Notes under the pieces: model-generated
What the model saw: only the letters and a program-made list of their open reading frames with translations
The model's database searches: none
Told to the model about the DNA's origin: nothing
Made by a program: the position numbers and the translations under genes
Shown here: positions 61,618 to 64,000 of the stretch, piece by piece
Numbering within the stretch: position 1 is the stretch's first letter
Layout of the letters: every line of letters begins with the position of its first letter
Assembly: GCF_000092045.1 (NCBI RefSeq)
Contig: NC_007761.1
Location: 1,987,001 to 2,051,000, forward strand
Reading direction: 5' to 3'
Origin: Rhizobium etli CFN 42
GTDB taxonomy: Bacteria > Pseudomonadota > Alphaproteobacteria > Rhizobiales > Rhizobiaceae
Length of the DNA stretch: 64,000 nucleotides

Positions 61618-62367
61618 CTAGCCGATTTGCATCAGGATCGGAAAGGTCTGCTGGAACCAGATTGCCACATCGCTGACCCAGCCGAACAGGAAGGCGAGGC
61701 CGGTGAGGATGAGGAAGACGCCCATCACCTTTTCTACCGTGCCGAGATGATGGCGGAAGCGCGACAGGAAGCGCATGAAGGCGCCGGAAAAGCCGGCGGC
61801 GATCCAGAAGGGAATGGCAAGACCCAGCGAATAGATGGCGAGCAACCCGGCGCCGGAGCCGACCGTCTCGCGCGAGGCGGCGACACCGAGAATCGCGCCG
61901 AGCACCGGGCCGATGCAGGGCGTCCAGCCGAAGGCGAAGGCCAGACCCATGACATAGGCGCCCGTCAGCGTCGCCGGCTTGCCGCCACTTTGGAAGCGCG
62001 CCTCGCGGCCGAGAAACCCGATTCGGAAGAGACCGAGGAAATTCAGCCCCATGACGATGATGATCAGCCCGCCGATCTTGGAGAGCAGGTCGAGATGCTG
62101 GCGAAGCGCCATGCCGATGCTGGAAGCCCCGGCGCCGAGCGCCACGAAGACGGTGGCAAAGCCGAGCGTGAAAAACAGCGCGGAGAAGAGCACGCCGCGC
62201 CTGACATCGGGCGCCACCGCCACCGCGGAGCCGCCACGAAACTGATCGACTGAAATGCCGGCCATATAGCAGAGATAGGGCGGGACGAGGGGAAGCACGC
62301 AGGGCGAAAGAAAGGAAAGCGCCCCGGCTATCAACGCGCTCCACAGGGAAATATCGGCAATCGACAC
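61618..62367 (-). CDS. ccdA: Cytochrome c biogenesis protein CcdA family
   Basis: A 249-residue membrane protein with six helices that carries reducing power across the inner membrane. The paired active cysteines are in SPCVLPLVPPYLCYMAG (Cys23) and FGWTPCIGPVLGAILG. This matches the stand-alone CcdA, the membrane part of DsbD, used in cytochrome c and other periplasmic thiol pathways. The start is followed upstream by a 212-bp gap to the tRNA gene. Confidence 0.93.
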   Translation of the reverse strand: MSIADISLWSALIAGALSFLSPCVLPLVPPYLCYMAGISVDQFRGGSAVAVAPDVRRGVLFSALFFTLGFATVFVALGAGASSIGMALRQHLDLLSKIGGLIIIVMGLNFLGLFRIGFLGREARFQSGGKPATLTGAYVMGLAFAFGWTPCIGPVLGAILGVAASRETVGSGAGLLAIYSLGLAIPFWIAAGFSGAFMRFLSRFRHHLGTVEKVMGVFLILTGLAFLFGWVSDVAIWFQQTFPILMQIG

Positions 62368-62509
62368 GCATTCTCTCCGGCTGCAATCTGCGCCCTGTTC
62401 CTAGCTTTGCGAGGCCGCGATTGCCAATCACCTTTTTGCGTGCGCCGGCGATTGGCCTCTGCGCCCCGCAAGAAATGTGCCGATCGCTGGAAAAAGCCGA
62501 ATTTTTCGG

Positions 62510-62538
62510 TTGACCGCAATGGGTCGCCTGCCTATGTT
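62510..62538 (+). promoter_or_regulatory. Probable promoter of tRNA-Lys
   Basis: TTGACC at 62510-62515 and TATGTT at 62533-62538 are spaced by 17 bp (or CTATGT at 62532 by 16). This suits the rhizobial housekeeping consensus TTGAC-N17-CTATAT. The tRNA begins 42 bp after the -10 box. Confidence 0.55.
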
Positions 62539-62579
62539 CCGCCCACTTCCAGCCGGGGTGTTTCACACCCGCGGGGCGG

Positions 62580-62655
62580 GAGAGCGTAGCTCAGCCGGTA
62601 GAGCAACTGACTTTTAATCAGTAGGTCTCGGGTTCGAACCCCGACGCTCTCACCA
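62580..62655 (+). tRNA. tRNA-Lys (anticodon TTT)
   Basis: A complete 76-nt tRNA with an encoded CCA end. Acceptor arms gagagcg and cgctctc pair fully. The D-stem is gctc / gagc, and the anticodon stem is actga / tcagt around the loop cttttaa (anticodon TTT at 62613-62615). The T-arm is ctcgggttcgaaccccga. Its 3' end adjoins an integrase gene, so it probably serves as the attachment site. Confidence 0.97.
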
Positions 62656-62741
62656 ATAATTTCAATGGTTTATGGCATTGAGATTGGTGGAAGATCAGCT
62701 AAAATGCCCTCACACACTTCTCGCACAGTTTTGAGGGTCAA

Positions 62742-63899
62742 ATGACATCCCACAAAGTGCTCGGTGACAAGGTTCGCGTCTATCGCCGGTCCAACAGTTC
62801 CGTCTGGCAATGCGCCACCTATATCGACGGCAAAGAATGGCGGGTCAGCACGAAGACTGACAGCCTCTCCCTTGCAAAAGAGTTTGCGGAAGACTGGTAT
62901 TTTGAGCTGAAAGGGAAGAGCCGCGCGGGCCAGCTGAATAAGGAGAAAACCTTCGCCGACGCCGCCAAGCAGTTCGTCCAGGAATATGTGCCCCTTACCA
63001 ACGGCCAGCGCCATCCGCGCTATGTCAAGGATCACGAGGCACGGCTGGACAATCATCTGCTGCCCTACTTCGGCGCCACCGGCCTCAGTGCCCTGACCGC
63101 GGGCAAGGTGCAGGAATACCGAGTTATGCGGCTTTAGCCGAACGCCGCGACCGGGAAGGTGCCGACGCGCAGCACCTTGCACCATGAGACGGTGACGCTA
63201 CGGCAGGTCATGAAGACTGCCTTGCGGCACGGCTGGATCAGCCATTTGCCGGACTTTTCCGCCCCGTATCGCGCATCCGGCAAAATCACTCACCGCGCCT
63301 GGTTTTCGCCCGAGGAGTATAAGCGCCTCTATACCCACACCCGCGAGCGCGTACGAGCCACCCAGGGCACGAGCTGGGAACATGCCGTCGCGCAGATGCA
63401 CGACTATATCCTCTTCATGGCGAATACGGGCTTGCGGCCGGACGAGGCCAACCGGTTGGAATATCGGGACGTGACGATTGAGCAGGAAGAGCAAGATGGC
63501 GAGCGCATTCTGGTGATTGAGGTGCGCGGCAAACGCGGCGTCGGCTACTGCAAGAGCACGTCGGGTGCGGTCCATCCGTTTGAACGGCTGGTGAAGCGTA
63601 ACACGCCCAAACCCACTGATTTGATCTTCCCCCAGGACCACAAAAAGCAGTTCAACCGGGTGCTCGAGCACTGTGAGCTGAAATTCGATCGTGAGGGCAA
63701 CAGGCGCTCGGCCTATAGCCTGCGTCACACCTATATCTGCCTGCGCCTCCTCGAGGGCGCGGATATCTATCAAATTGCCAAGAACTGCCGGACCAGCGTG
63801 GAAATGATTGAGAAGCACTATGCGGTGCATCTGAAGAACACCCTCGATGCCAAGGCCATCAATGTGCGGCGGCGGACGAGGGCTGTTGTAGATGCGTAG
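62742..63899 (+). pseudogene. Tyrosine-type site-specific integrase, interrupted by an in-frame TAG
   Basis: A phage-type tyrosine recombinase of about 385 codons. The N-terminal DNA-binding part runs from ATG 62742 to TAG at 63135-63137 (codon 132). The frame then continues without shift to TAG at 63897-63899. The catalytic half has Arg232 in NTGLRPDEANRLEY, Arg328 in AYSLRHTYICLRL and the nucleophile Tyr360 in EKHYAVHL. The usual His ahead of Arg328 is Tyr. If intact it would integrate at tRNA-Lys 87 bp upstream. The TAG inactivates it unless suppressed or unless GTG 63159 starts a short catalytic protein. The last 101 bp of the window show no assignable gene. Confidence 0.8.
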
Positions 63900-64000
63900 G
63901 ACTTGGGGAGCTGCTGCGTGAAAGCCGTGGTTGGATCACCAGCGTCATCGTCAATGAGCCCGGCCGGGTCGCTAGTGTGGATGGAATCTCTGCGCCAGCG

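Noticed and set aside
63159..63899. Second half of the integrase as an independent gene
   Set aside because: It is in the same frame as the first half and carries the catalytic part of one recombinase, so a nonsense mutation in one gene is simpler. Internal start at GTG is noted as a possibility only.

Overview
The window is about 64 kb of high-GC alphaproteobacterial chromosome, most like the Rhizobium leguminosarum / R. etli group. The support is: the gene order dusB(nifR3)-ntrB-ntrC ... ntrY-ntrX ... hfq-hflX; a pyruvate dehydrogenase E1-beta with its own lipoyl domain; LpxI instead of LpxH in the lipid A pathway; EipB (DUF1849); a GTTC-N7-GTTC SOS box in front of lexA; and intergenic palindromic repeats of a kind common in Rhizobium. 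I made no database search. Names rest on motifs, lengths and gene context.

Layout. 1-6.5 kb: end of a phasin gene, clpS-clpA, then a reverse-strand group (HIT protein, FemAB-like acyltransferase, glycerophosphodiesterase, RidA-like protein) with one intergenic repeat. 6.6-21 kb: a forward-strand block for envelope and translation: eipB, rpsB-tsf, pyrH, frr, uppS-cdsA-rseP-bamA-lpxD-fabZ-lpxA-lpxI-lpxB. It covers ribosome recycling, undecaprenyl and phospholipid precursors, regulated membrane proteolysis, outer-membrane protein insertion and lipid A synthesis. Many neighbouring genes overlap by a few bases. 21-29.5 kb: gltA (reverse), comEC, lexA (reverse) with its SOS box, a VOC protein, kdsA, eno, ftsB. 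29.6-38.9 kb: the pyruvate dehydrogenase cluster pdhA-pdhB-pdhC-(SGNH hydrolase)-(GNAT)-lpdA, two small YmgE/GlsB-type membrane proteins, lipA (which makes the lipoyl cofactor these complexes need), a P-loop kinase-like gene and ratA. 38.9-53.5 kb: cinA-ispDF (reverse), dusB-ntrB-ntrC, an accessory insert with a frameshifted cupin gene, two perfect DnaA-box sequences and an aldo/keto reductase, then ntrY-ntrX, a class IV aminotransferase, hfq and hflX. 53.5-62.4 kb: a repeat element, mazG and a deaminase (reverse), the sulfite reduction cluster cysG-DUF2849-cysI-DUF934, a UbiH-type hydroxylase, an AEC transporter and ccdA. 62.5-64 kb: tRNA-Lys(TTT) followed at once by a tyrosine integrase gene broken by an in-frame TAG, which is the likely left end of an integrated element running off the window.

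Most of the window is conserved housekeeping DNA. The parts that repay a closer look are the decayed insert between ntrBC and ntrYX (44.4-46.0 kb, with paired DnaA boxes), the tRNA-Lys/integrase junction, the rpsB leader with paired 20-bp repeats, the lexA operator, and the intergenic repeat elements. I see no CRISPR array, no rRNA and no intact insertion sequence.
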